From positions 1,488,001 through 1,552,000 of the forward strand of contig NZ_PGET01000001.1 of assembly GCF_002797975.1 (NCBI RefSeq): a DNA stretch of 64,000 bases, given 5' to 3'. A model generated the notes under the pieces. It made no database searches. It was not told where the DNA came from and saw only the letters and a list, made by a program, of their open reading frames with translations. A program made the position numbers and the translations under genes. Of the stretch, positions 50,842 to 59,415 are shown piece by piece. Within the stretch, counting starts at the first letter, position 1; every line of letters starts with the position of its first letter. The DNA is from [Clostridium] celerecrescens 18A. GTDB lineage: Bacteria > Bacillota > Clostridia > Lachnospirales > Lachnospiraceae.

Positions 50842-51549
50842 GTGGAAAACACCTTGATTGAATTAAAGGATATCTATAAAGTATATCAGATGGGAGAGGA
50901 GGAGGTCCGTGCAAACAACGGCGTGTCTTTAACCATCTGCCGCGGGGAATTCGTGGCTATTGTAGGAAAGTCGGGAAGCGGGAAATCCACGCTCATGAAT
51001 ATAATAGGCGCACTGGATGTTCCCACGTCAGGAGAATATCTTCTGGGTGGCGAGGAGGTGGGCAGGATGTCGGATAACCAGCTGGCCGGGATACGGAATA
51101 AGATGATTGGCTTTATCTTCCAGCAGTACAATCTGCTTCCCAGATTGAATCTTCTTGAAAATGTGGAGCTGCCCCTGTTATATGCAGGGGTAGGAACCAA
51201 TGAACGGAACAAACGCGCCATGGCTTCTCTGGAACGGGTAGGTCTGGCGGAAAAGTGGAAAAATTTTCCTAATCAGCTTTCCGGAGGCCAGCAGCAGAGG
51301 GTTTCCATTGCAAGGGCGCTGGCAGGAGATCCCTCCCTGATTCTGGCCGATGAGCCTACGGGGGCTTTGGATTCAAAAACCAGCCGGGAAGTCCTTAATT
51401 TCTTAAAAAAGCTGAACGATGAAGGGAATACCATCGTCATGATCACCCATGACAGCGCCATAGCAAAGGAAGCCAGGCGGGTGATCCGGGTACACGATGG
51501 TAAGATTAATTTCGATGGAGACGTAAATGAATATTCTGCAATCCTTTAA
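50842..51549 (+). CDS. ABC transporter ATP-binding protein (MacB-type exporter)
   Basis: 235 residues from GTG 50842 with AAGGAGGT upstream. Walker A GKSGSGKSTLMN, Q-loop FIFQQYNLLPRLN, signature LSGGQQQRVSIARAL, Walker B LILADEPTGALDSK and H-loop MITHDSA are intact. Closest to MacB/LolD/YknY ATPases, which energise export of peptides or toxins with a separate permease. It overlaps the permease gene by 23 bp. Confidence 0.92.
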   Translation: MENTLIELKDIYKVYQMGEEEVRANNGVSLTICRGEFVAIVGKSGSGKSTLMNIIGALDVPTSGEYLLGGEEVGRMSDNQLAGIRNKMIGFIFQQYNLLPRLNLLENVELPLLYAGVGTNERNKRAMASLERVGLAEKWKNFPNQLSGGQQQRVSIARALAGDPSLILADEPTGALDSKTSREVLNFLKKLNDEGNTIVMITHDSAIAKEARRVIRVHDGKINFDGDVNEYSAIL

Positions 51550-52711
51550 AATGGCTTTAAAAAGCATCTGGGGCAATAAAATGCGTTCCTTTCTCACCAT
51601 GCTTGGAATCATTATCGGTGTGGCATCGGTCATCATTCTGGTGAGTCTAGTAAACGGACAAATGTCCTATATGACGGAACAGTTTACCAGCATGGGTACC
51701 AACCAGATTAATGTAAACGTGACCAATCTATCATCCAGAACCGTAACCGTGGATCAGATGTATCAATTTTATGAAGACAATAAAAATCTTTTTTCCCAGA
51801 TGACGCCACGGGTTTCCTTGTCTTCTACCTTAAAAAACGGTACGGAATCCCTGACCAATACTACGGTATCCGGTGTCAGCGAGGAATATCTGGATATGAA
51901 GGATCAGACCCTGGATTCAGGGCGGTTCCTCCAATATTCTGATATCATATCCAGGCAGAAGGTTTGTGTTGCAGGTTATTATGTGGCCTGGGAATTATAT
52001 GGAGGAGCGGAAAAAGCCATTGGCCAGACCATTAAAATAAATGGTTATGCCTATCAGATCGTTGGCGTGGTTTCCAGACAGGATGAGGATGAGCTTAAGG
52101 ACGGCGGTTCAGACGATGTTTTATACCTTCCCTACAGCAGTGCCGCCAAGATGAACAACACTGCAGACATAAACAGCTATGTCTTTGCCACCGCCGACAT
52201 GGATCATTCCGCAGAGTCCAAAGAGGCCATCAACACCTTTCTTTATGGGATTTTCAAGGATGAGGACTTGTACCGGATTACTGCTATGAGTGAGCTTTTA
52301 AACTCCTTAAATTCCATGATGTCCATGATGTCCATGATGCTTGGGGGAATCGCCGGGATCTCTCTTTTAGTTGCCGGAGTCGGAGTCATGAATATCATGC
52401 TGGTGTCCGTAACGGAGCGTACCAGAGAAATCGGAATCAGGAAGGCGCTGGGGGCTAAAAAGCGCAACATCATGCAGCAGTTTGTAATAGAGGCCGCAGT
52501 TACCAGCTCTCTTGGCGGGGTTGTGGGTATCCTGGTGGGCTCCGTGGCAACCACCATCATAGGAACTGCTATGGGAATGAACGCCACACCAACACCCGGC
52601 GCTGTCATAGTTTCCTTCAGCGTATCCGTAGGGATCGGTCTTTTATTTGGCTATATGCCTGCCAGAAGAGCTGCTGATTTGAATCCGATTGACGCTCTGC
52701 GCAGCGAGTAA
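51527..52711 (+). CDS. ABC transporter permease (MacB/YknZ-like)
   Basis: 394 residues from ATG 51527, inside the end of the ATPase gene. N-terminal helix MRSFLTMLGIIIGVASVIILVSLVNG, a periplasmic-type MacB core (about 45-270), and three C-terminal helices with the family motif VGVMNIMLVSVTERTREIGIRKALGAKKRNI. This separate permease with its own adaptor and ATPase matches the YknXYZ arrangement in Bacillus. That system protects against a self-produced toxin or antimicrobial peptide. Substrate unknown. Confidence 0.92.
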   Translation: MNILQSFKMALKSIWGNKMRSFLTMLGIIIGVASVIILVSLVNGQMSYMTEQFTSMGTNQINVNVTNLSSRTVTVDQMYQFYEDNKNLFSQMTPRVSLSSTLKNGTESLTNTTVSGVSEEYLDMKDQTLDSGRFLQYSDIISRQKVCVAGYYVAWELYGGAEKAIGQTIKINGYAYQIVGVVSRQDEDELKDGGSDDVLYLPYSSAAKMNNTADINSYVFATADMDHSAESKEAINTFLYGIFKDEDLYRITAMSELLNSLNSMMSMMSMMLGGIAGISLLVAGVGVMNIMLVSVTERTREIGIRKALGAKKRNIMQQFVIEAAVTSSLGGVVGILVGSVATTIIGTAMGMNATPTPGAVIVSFSVSVGIGLLFGYMPARRAADLNPIDALRSE

Positions 52712-52768
52712 ATATGGAATATATTCTTGCAAATATATCATATTGGTGATACTATTTGCATAGTTACC

Positions 52769-52801
52769 AAAGGAGTAGCTCATTTTTGGGCTGCTCCTTT
52801 T
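52769..52801 (+). terminator. Terminator of the efflux operon
   Basis: AAAGGAGTAGC (52769-52779) and GCTGCTCCTTTT (52790-52801). Confidence 0.75.
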
Positions 52802-52843
52802 GCGTAGAGTAAATTCAGTGAATTATGAGAAAGGGAAGAAATT

Positions 52844-53836
52844 ATGAAGGTTGTTGATATGCATTGTGATACCATCTCAGAGCTTTTTTACAGGAGGGAA
52901 GAAGGAAAGGTCTTTTCCATCTTAAAAAATGATTGCCATATTGACTTGGAACGCATGAAAAAAGGTGATTATTGCCTACAGAACTTTGCTTTATATACAA
53001 ATCTTGCCGGTCAGGAGCATCCGTTTGAATATTGTATGAAGCTTGTTGACCTCTTTTATACGGAACTGGAGAAATACGAGGATATCATAGGTATTGTAAA
53101 AAGCTACAGGGATATTGAAGAAAACCGGAAGAATGGGAAGATGTCTGCCATGCTTACCATAGAAGAAGGAGGCGTCTGCCAGGGTGAACTGGCATTCTTA
53201 AGAAATTTTTACCGGCTGGGAGTACGGATGGCCACTCTTACATGGAACTATAAAAATGAGCTGGGGTATCCCAACCGGATCTGGGAGGAAAACGGAGAGG
53301 CCTTTTTTGAGCCGGAGATGGAGCATGGGCTTACGGAAAAGGGAATCGAATTTGTTCAGGAGATGGAACGGCTGGGAATGGTTATCGATGTCTCCCATTT
53401 GTCAGATGCGGGGATAGAAGATATGTTCCGGTATACAGAAAAACCATTTGTGGCCAGCCATTCCAACGCAAGAACCATTGCCTCCAACCCAAGAAACTTA
53501 ACGGACGATATGATTAGAAAGCTTTCGGAACGAGGCGGCGTGACCGGAATCAATTATTGCGCCGATTTTCTTCATGACTGGAAAAAGGGGGAAGGAGTCT
53601 TAAGCCGGGTGGAAGATATGGTTTTACATATGAAGCATATGAAAAAGGTGGGAGGCATCCAGTGTATTGGGCTTGGATCAGATTTTGACGGCATTGGGGG
53701 AAATTTAGAAATGAAATCTCCGGAAGACTTACCCCTGTTGGAAGTTTATATGAAAAAAGAGGGATTTTCGGAAAGCGAAATTGAGGCAGTTTTTTATGGA
53801 AACGTCCTTCGTGTATACAAAGAAATTTTACATTAA
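52844..53836 (+). CDS. Membrane dipeptidase family metallohydrolase (M19)
   Basis: 330 residues with renal-dipeptidase architecture (PF01244): the zinc ligands are HCDT (about residue 7), the Glu in LTIEEGG (about 106), and His residues in IDVSHLSD (about 181) and VASHSNART (about 205). The carboxylate near LGSDFDGIGG lies at about 278. It hydrolyses dipeptides, including ones with a D-residue. There is no signal peptide, so it is predicted cytoplasmic. AAAGGGAAG is upstream. Its stop codon overlaps the first of the TTTACAT repeats controlling the next gene. Confidence 0.92.
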   Translation: MKVVDMHCDTISELFYRREEGKVFSILKNDCHIDLERMKKGDYCLQNFALYTNLAGQEHPFEYCMKLVDLFYTELEKYEDIIGIVKSYRDIEENRKNGKMSAMLTIEEGGVCQGELAFLRNFYRLGVRMATLTWNYKNELGYPNRIWEENGEAFFEPEMEHGLTEKGIEFVQEMERLGMVIDVSHLSDAGIEDMFRYTEKPFVASHSNARTIASNPRNLTDDMIRKLSERGGVTGINYCADFLHDWKKGEGVLSRVEDMVLHMKHMKKVGGIQCIGLGSDFDGIGGNLEMKSPEDLPLLEVYMKKEGFSESEIEAVFYGNVLRVYKEILH

Positions 53837-53898
53837 GACAAAAATTTACATAAATTTTACATTAATGTGCATTTTACTTTACATGGATTTGATATAGT
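53827..53898 (+). promoter_or_regulatory. Pho-box-like direct repeats and promoter
   Basis: TTTACAT occurs at 53827, 53845, 53856 and 53878, with a degenerate TGTGCAT at 53866. The last four are phased by 10-12 bp. They cover the -35 position of TATAGT at 53893-53898. This layout of 11-bp direct repeats overlapping -35 resembles PhoB/PhoP boxes, and the downstream gene is a phosphate transporter followed by a PhoP/PhoR-like pair. Confidence 0.65.
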
Positions 53899-53937
53899 AT
53901 TTACAAAAATGTATTATCATGAAAAACGGAGGATGCT

Positions 53938-55593
53938 ATGTCAATCGCAGATTTACAAATGCTTTTTAAATTCATCGGGGGACTTGGAATGTTCCTTTAT
54001 GGAATGGACGCTATGGCCGATGGGCTGCAAAAATCAGCAGGTCACAAAATGCAGCAGCTTTTAGGAGTCCTTACCAGCAACCGGCTCATGGGTGTGCTTT
54101 TGGGAACTGGAATTACCGCCATCATTCAGAGCAGCTCGGCTACCACAGTCATGGTGGTAGGCTTTGTAAATGCCGGAATCATCAATCTGCAACAGGCCGT
54201 TGGTATTATTATGGGTGCTAACATCGGAACAACCGTCACCAGCTGGATTGTATCCATGAGTGAATGGGGAGAGATGATGAAACCCGAGTTTTTTGCTCCG
54301 GCATTGGTAGGCGTGGGCGCTGTTTTAAGTCTTTTTACCGGAAGCGGGAAGAAAAAACAGGTTGGAGAAATTCTGGTGGGCTTTGGTGTTCTGTTTATAG
54401 GACTTTCCTTTATGTCAGACTCCATTACGCCTTACCGGAACGCACCTATTTTCAGCCAGGCATTTTCCGTTTTAGGAAAAAACCCTTTTCTTGGAATTTT
54501 GGCAGGCCTTGTTGTTACCGGTATCATCCAAAGCTCCTCAGCATCTGTAGGAATTTTGCAGACACTGGCTCTCAATGGTGTTGTAAACTGGCAGTCAGCG
54601 ATATTTATCACTTTAGGACAAAATATCGGTACCTGTGTTACCGCCCTGCTTTCCAGTGTTGGTGCTAACAAAACCGCAAAGCGTGCCGCTGTCATTCATC
54701 TTCTTTTTAATGTGGTGGGAGCTGTCATTTTCGGATGCATCATGTTTGTCGTGTTTAAATTGAATCCGGTTTTCGCGGTATCACGGGTCAGCAGTGTGGG
54801 AATATCCATCTTCCATACGATATTTAATGTGAGCAATACCATTATCTTATTCCCATTTGCCGGGCTTTTGGTAAAGGCTTCCGGTCTGCTTGTTAGGGAG
54901 GATCAGAAAGAATCAACGGTAGATTCTGATACCCAGATGAAACGTCATCTGGATGAAAGAATTTTAGAAACTCCTTCCTTTGCCATCGAGAATGTGAACC
55001 ATGAAGTTGTGAGTATGGGATATGCTGCCATGGAAAACTTGGATCTTGCGGCGGCGGCTCTTCTTGGCAACAACAAGGCAGAGGCAAAGCTGGTGGAAAA
55101 AATGGAACAGAAAATCAATGATTATGAAAAGATACTCACAGATTATCTGATAAAACTTAATAACCAGTCCTTAAACGAGGAGCAGCATCTTCTGGTTAAA
55201 AACTTATTTTATACAATCAGCGACTTTGAGCGGGTCAGCGATCACTGTGAGAATTTATCCGAGCTGGCAATAGAAAAAACCAACCGGAACATAATCTTTT
55301 CAAATGGTGCAGAAAATGAAATAAAGGAAATGCTTAAGGAGGTTCGTTCCTCACTGGAGCATGCCATAAAAGCCAGGGAGACTGGAGACATGTCTGAGGT
55401 CCGCGCAGTGATCCAAAGCGAAGAACGTGTGGACAGCCTGGAAGAGGAATTAAGAGAACGACATATCGAACGTTTATCCGCGCAGACATGTAAACCGGAA
55501 AACGGAATTATCTTTTTGGATGCACTGAGCAATCTGGAACGTATTTCAGATCATGCCCACAATATTGCCGGTTACGTGAGGGATGAAATGTAA
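53938..55593 (+). CDS. Na/phosphate cotransporter family protein with PhoU domain
   Basis: 551 residues. The N-terminal 320 residues are the NptA/PF02690 transporter with two inverted repeats, each with the QSSSA motif (ITAIIQSSSATTVMVVGFV near 60; VTGIIQSSSASVGILQTLAL near 195). The C-terminal 200 residues are PhoU-like helices (VVSMGYAAMENLDLA, FYTISDFERVSDHCENLSELA, LDALSNLERISDHAHNIAGY). It imports phosphate with sodium, while the PhoU part suggests feedback signalling. The RBS is ACGGAGG. A Pho-box-like region lies upstream and a PhoPR-like two-component operon follows. Confidence 0.92.
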   Translation: MSIADLQMLFKFIGGLGMFLYGMDAMADGLQKSAGHKMQQLLGVLTSNRLMGVLLGTGITAIIQSSSATTVMVVGFVNAGIINLQQAVGIIMGANIGTTVTSWIVSMSEWGEMMKPEFFAPALVGVGAVLSLFTGSGKKKQVGEILVGFGVLFIGLSFMSDSITPYRNAPIFSQAFSVLGKNPFLGILAGLVVTGIIQSSSASVGILQTLALNGVVNWQSAIFITLGQNIGTCVTALLSSVGANKTAKRAAVIHLLFNVVGAVIFGCIMFVVFKLNPVFAVSRVSSVGISIFHTIFNVSNTIILFPFAGLLVKASGLLVREDQKESTVDSDTQMKRHLDERILETPSFAIENVNHEVVSMGYAAMENLDLAAAALLGNNKAEAKLVEKMEQKINDYEKILTDYLIKLNNQSLNEEQHLLVKNLFYTISDFERVSDHCENLSELAIEKTNRNIIFSNGAENEIKEMLKEVRSSLEHAIKARETGDMSEVRAVIQSEERVDSLEEELRERHIERLSAQTCKPENGIIFLDALSNLERISDHAHNIAGYVRDEM

Positions 55594-55629
55594 CAGAAAG
55601 TGTGGGCAGGAAATAAGGAAGGAGAATGT

Positions 55630-56319
55630 ATGGAACGTATCTATGTAATTGAAGACGATGACAACATCAGGGATTTAATTAAAATTGCCCTGGAAGGTTT
55701 TGGCTATGAAGTATCCGCTTTTGAGATGGCGGAAGATGCCTTAAGTCATATTGAATCAGATAAACCGGCACTGGCTGTGTTTGATCTGATGCTTCCAGGT
55801 ATGGACGGCCTGACAGCCATTCGCAGAATTCGGAAAAATGAGTCTTTAAAGGATATTCCCATTCTTATTCTTACCGCGAAAGACAGGGAGTTTGATAAGG
55901 TAGCAGGACTTGATGGAGGTGCCGACGACTACATGACAAAGCCATTTGGAGTCATGGAACTGGCTGCCAGAATCCGAAGTCTTTTGCGGCGAAGCACCAG
56001 GGGAGAGGCAAACGCAAACGAACTGAATCAATATTGCTTAAGTTTAAATAAAAAAACAAGAGAGGTCTATTGTGACGGCGTTAAGATAGAATTGACGTTA
56101 AAAGAGTTTGAGCTTTTGCAGTATTTAATGGAGAACCATAATAAGGTCGTCACCAGAGATGAGCTTTTAAACCACATCTGGGGGTATGATTACGATGGAG
56201 AGACCAGGACTCTGGACATGCATATCCGTACGCTCCGGCAAAAGCTGGGAGAAAACGGCGGTTCCTGCATCAAGACGATCCGCGGCGTTGGCTATCGTTT
56301 TATTAAGACGGAAGAGTAG
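55630..56319 (+). CDS. PhoP/PhoB-like response regulator
   Basis: 229 residues from ATG 55630 (AAGGAGAATGT upstream). Receiver domain with the acidic pair in YVIEDDDNIRDLI, phosphoacceptor Asp in LAVFDLMLPGMDG, and TAKD and TKPFG. The winged-helix domain has GVKIELTLKEFELLQYLMENHN and YDGETRTLDMHIRTLRQKLGE. It follows the Na/Pi transporter by 36 bp and is likely to bind the TTTACAT repeats, which is inference. Confidence 0.92.
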   Translation: MERIYVIEDDDNIRDLIKIALEGFGYEVSAFEMAEDALSHIESDKPALAVFDLMLPGMDGLTAIRRIRKNESLKDIPILILTAKDREFDKVAGLDGGADDYMTKPFGVMELAARIRSLLRRSTRGEANANELNQYCLSLNKKTREVYCDGVKIELTLKEFELLQYLMENHNKVVTRDELLNHIWGYDYDGETRTLDMHIRTLRQKLGENGGSCIKTIRGVGYRFIKTEE

Positions 56320-56367
56320 GACAATCACAATCAATCGTCTGGCTGTATCCAAAGAATGAGGGAATCT

Positions 56368-57771
56368 ATGAGAAGCGTAATCTTTAAGAAATTTATCCAG
56401 ATCATTTTGGTAGTGCTGATACTCAGCAGTTCTGTTTTTTATATTGCTTCCAGCAGCGCACTGCTTAAAAATTCCAGAAAAGACATGACTTACACCTTAA
56501 GAGCCATGGATGAGATCCTGGATTATTCCAGTGATCTTGCCGGTGAAATAGGTGGCTTAAAGCAGACCCTCAGTGAGAATGAGAGCCGTTTTACAATTAT
56601 ACGCATGGATGGAAGTATTGTGGCCGATACTGGGAGTGTACCGGCCGCTTCCCTGGATAATCATTTGGACAGGGAAGAAGTGAAGGAAGCACTTGTGGAG
56701 GGAACCGGCACAGCCAGACGCTATTCCAAGACCCTTAAGGAAAATATGCTTTATGTGGCAATCCGCTCCTCTCGGGCGGATTATATTCTTCGTATGGCAA
56801 TACCCTATTCGGGCATGAAAGAATACCTGATGCTTCTATTGCCTTCGATCTGGCTCAGCTTTCTGATGGCCATAATGTATTCTGCATTTTCAGCGGACAG
56901 CTTTTCAAAATCCATTACAAAGCCGTTAAAGGAAATTTCTCAGGAGATGTTAAAAGTTAACGGGGATTATACGGACCTCTCTTTTGAAAAATACCAGTAT
57001 CCGGAAATTAATATTATTGCGGAAACGACAACGGAAATGTCTAAGAACGTAAAAGAATATTTAAACCAGATTGAGCTTGAAAAGCAAATTCGCCAGGAAT
57101 TTTTCAGTAATGCTTCCCATGAGTTAAAAACCCCGATCACATCTGTTCAGGGCTATGCGGAGCTTCTGGAAAGCGGGATCATTCAGGATGAAGAACAAAA
57201 GATGGATTTTATAAGACGCATCAAGAAGGAAGCAATCAATATGAATCATCTCATCAATGACATCCTTATGATCTCCCGGCTTGAGGCAAAGGAAGCAGAG
57301 GTGTTAAAAAATGATGTGCGCCTGTCCATTCTTGTAGGCGATATCGTCGAATCTTTAAAACCACTGGCTGCATCCCATGAAGTCACTGTCCATGTGGATT
57401 GCAAACCGCTTTGTATGTACGCCAATGGACAGCAAATGAAGGAACTTTTTGGAAATCTCATAAGCAACGCGGTAAAATACAATAAGCCTGGCGGTGAAGT
57501 TTGGGTCACGGTGACAGAAGAGGACCGCAATGTAATAATCCGTGTGAAGGATAATGGAATGGGTATTCCAAAAGAATCCTTAAGCCGTATATTTGAACGC
57601 TTTTACCGGGTAGACAAAGGACGGAGCAAGAAACAGGGCGGAACAGGCCTTGGACTATCCATTGTAAAACACATTGTCAATTTCTATCATGGGACCATTA
57701 CCGTCCGGTCAGAGCTTGATATGGGTACGGAATTTATGGTAAAGATTCCAATTCAGGAGAAAATATGTTAA
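56368..57771 (+). CDS. PhoR-like sensor histidine kinase
   Basis: 467 residues from ATG 56368, where GAGGGAATCT serves as RBS; ATG 56356 is in frame without one. Two membrane helices (about 8-30 and 155-178) flank an extracytoplasmic domain with a PhoR-like motif (FTIIRMDGSIVADTGS). A HAMP-like linker and the phosphorylated His near 251 (SNASHELKTPITSV) follow, then the ATPase domain with NLISNAVKYN, VKDNGMGIP, FERFYRVDKGRS and GGTGLGLSIVKHIV. Partner of the regulator at 55630. Confidence 0.92.
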   Translation: MRSVIFKKFIQIILVVLILSSSVFYIASSSALLKNSRKDMTYTLRAMDEILDYSSDLAGEIGGLKQTLSENESRFTIIRMDGSIVADTGSVPAASLDNHLDREEVKEALVEGTGTARRYSKTLKENMLYVAIRSSRADYILRMAIPYSGMKEYLMLLLPSIWLSFLMAIMYSAFSADSFSKSITKPLKEISQEMLKVNGDYTDLSFEKYQYPEINIIAETTTEMSKNVKEYLNQIELEKQIRQEFFSNASHELKTPITSVQGYAELLESGIIQDEEQKMDFIRRIKKEAINMNHLINDILMISRLEAKEAEVLKNDVRLSILVGDIVESLKPLAASHEVTVHVDCKPLCMYANGQQMKELFGNLISNAVKYNKPGGEVWVTVTEEDRNVIIRVKDNGMGIPKESLSRIFERFYRVDKGRSKKQGGTGLGLSIVKHIVNFYHGTITVRSELDMGTEFMVKIPIQEKIC

Positions 57772-57805
57772 TATTGATTCAGTAAATGATAGGAGGTGTG
57801 CAGAT

Positions 57806-58693
57806 ATGGGAAGTTTTATTTTAACCTGCTGTTCTACAGTAGATATGAAGAAGGAATTTTTTGAGCAGCGTCAGATTCCCTATGTGTGTTTTCACTATAC
57901 AATGGATGGCGTTACCTATCCGGATGACTTAGGGCAGAGCATTCCCTTTCCTGAGTTCTATGACCGGATCGCCAAAGGCGCGACCCCAGTGACTTCCCAG
58001 GTAAATGTGGAAGAATATTGTGATTTTTTTGAACCATTTTTAAAGGAAGGCAAAGATATATTGCACCTCACCCTTTCCTCCGGTATTTCAGGAACCTACA
58101 ATTCTGCATGCGTAGCCAGGGAAGAAATGAGTTCCAGATATCCAGATAGAAAGATCGTCATCGTGGACTCTCTGGGGGCTTCTGCCGGTTATGGACTTCT
58201 GATCGATTCAGTGTCAGACTTAAGGGATAAAGGGGTTTCCCTGGAAGAGGCAACGGAGTGGACGGAGAATAATAAATTATTCGTGCATCACTGGTTTTTC
58301 TCTACGGATTTGACTAGTTTTAAGCGGGGAGGCAGAATTTCAGCCACATCCGCAATGCTTGGTACAGTGCTTAACATCTGCCCCCTCATGAGCATTGACA
58401 ACACGGGGCATTTGATTCCCAGGCAGAAGATCCGTACTAAGAAAAAGGCCATCCAGGAGATCATAAACACAATGGAGGCCCATGCAAAAGGTGGGAGAGA
58501 TTACAGCGGCAAATGCTTTCTTTCCTATTCCGCCTGTGAAAATGATGCCAGGGAAGTAGCGGCCCTGGTGGAGGAACGCTTCCAAAAGCTTTCCGGAAAG
58601 GTGCTGTTAAACAGCATTGGCGCAGTCATCGGATCCCATACCGGACCTGGTACCGTGGCATTATTTTTCTGGGGTGATAAAAGAACAGATTAG
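57806..58693 (+). CDS. DegV family fatty-acid-binding protein
   Basis: 295 residues. DegV proteins hold a fatty acid in a cleft and, with FakA, form fatty acid kinase in Firmicutes. The motif TPVTSQVNVEEY (about 60), LHLTLSSGISGTYNSA (about 90), DSLGASAGYG and FKRGGRISATSAMLG are characteristic, and the C-terminal segment AVIGSHTGPGTVALFF is the signature. RBS TAGGAGGTG. Function in lipid supply to membrane synthesis is by family; no FakA gene is adjacent. Confidence 0.92.
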   Translation: MGSFILTCCSTVDMKKEFFEQRQIPYVCFHYTMDGVTYPDDLGQSIPFPEFYDRIAKGATPVTSQVNVEEYCDFFEPFLKEGKDILHLTLSSGISGTYNSACVAREEMSSRYPDRKIVIVDSLGASAGYGLLIDSVSDLRDKGVSLEEATEWTENNKLFVHHWFFSTDLTSFKRGGRISATSAMLGTVLNICPLMSIDNTGHLIPRQKIRTKKKAIQEIINTMEAHAKGGRDYSGKCFLSYSACENDAREVAALVEERFQKLSGKVLLNSIGAVIGSHTGPGTVALFFWGDKRTD

Positions 58694-58697
58694 TTCT

Positions 58698-58750
58698 AAT
58701 CCCGGGGAGCACTATCATAATAATGAGGATGCTCTCCGGGATTTTCTTTT
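58698..58750 (+). terminator. Terminator of the DegV gene
   Basis: AATCCCGGGGAGC (58698-58710) and GCTCTCCGGGATT (58731-58743), then TTTCTTTT. Confidence 0.8.
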
Positions 58751-58808
58751 ACATAAATGCCAAAGTGTGATAAGATAAATGCTGAATGCAGGAAAAAGGA
58801 GAGCTCTT

Positions 58809-59324
58809 ATGAAAGTAAAAAATTCAGCACATGTGGCAGCGTTGTACGGAATGCTGATTGCACTGGCGTTTGTTCTCAGCTTTGTAGAAACCCTGATTCC
58901 CATTTCCCTTGGAATACCGGGTGTAAAGCTGGGGCTTGCCAATCTGGTCACGGTTGTGGGGCTCTATACGGTTGGGACAGGCGGAACGGTTGTCATTTCA
59001 CTTTTGCGGATCGTTCTCACCGGATTTACCTTTGGAAACTTGTTTGCCATGCTTTACAGCCTGGGGGGCTGGAGCTTAAGCCTGCTTCTAATGGTTATTT
59101 GCAGGAAAAAAAACTGGATGAGTACAACGGGAATCAGTATTCTCGGAGGCGTGGGGCATAACATCGGACAGGTTTGCGTAGCTGCCCTTGTGGTCAAGCA
59201 GGCCGGAGTATTCTTTTATCTTCCCTTACTTCTGATATCCGGTACAGTCGCCGGACTTATCATAGGGATCCTGGGGGGTTTGATTATAAGCCGGATCAGT
59301 AATTTTATTAAAAAAATGCAGTAA
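58809..59324 (+). CDS. Gx transporter / heptaprenyl diphosphate synthase component I family
   Basis: 171 residues from ATG 58809 (AGGAGAG upstream). Five or six membrane helices with an ECF S-component-like start, AALYGMLIALAFVLSFVETLIPISLGIPGVKLGLANLVTVVGLY. GVKLGLAN and the HNIGQ segment are conserved in PF07456, called Gx transporter or HepI-like. Its substrate is not established; relatives sit with isoprenoid or vitamin genes. It is encoded alone here. Confidence 0.85.
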   Translation: MKVKNSAHVAALYGMLIALAFVLSFVETLIPISLGIPGVKLGLANLVTVVGLYTVGTGGTVVISLLRIVLTGFTFGNLFAMLYSLGGWSLSLLLMVICRKKNWMSTTGISILGGVGHNIGQVCVAALVVKQAGVFFYLPLLLISGTVAGLIIGILGGLIISRISNFIKKMQ

Positions 59325-59341
59325 AAACAAAAGATAGGATA

Positions 59342-59370
59342 TTGTTTTGCCGCTTTTGGAAATGTATAAT
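59342..59370 (+). promoter_or_regulatory. Promoter of galT
   Basis: TTGTTT 59342-59347, 17-bp spacer, TATAAT 59365-59370. Confidence 0.6.
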
Positions 59371-59415
59371 GGGATAGGTATATTAGGATAAAAAGAAACC
59401 AGGAGGAACATCACA

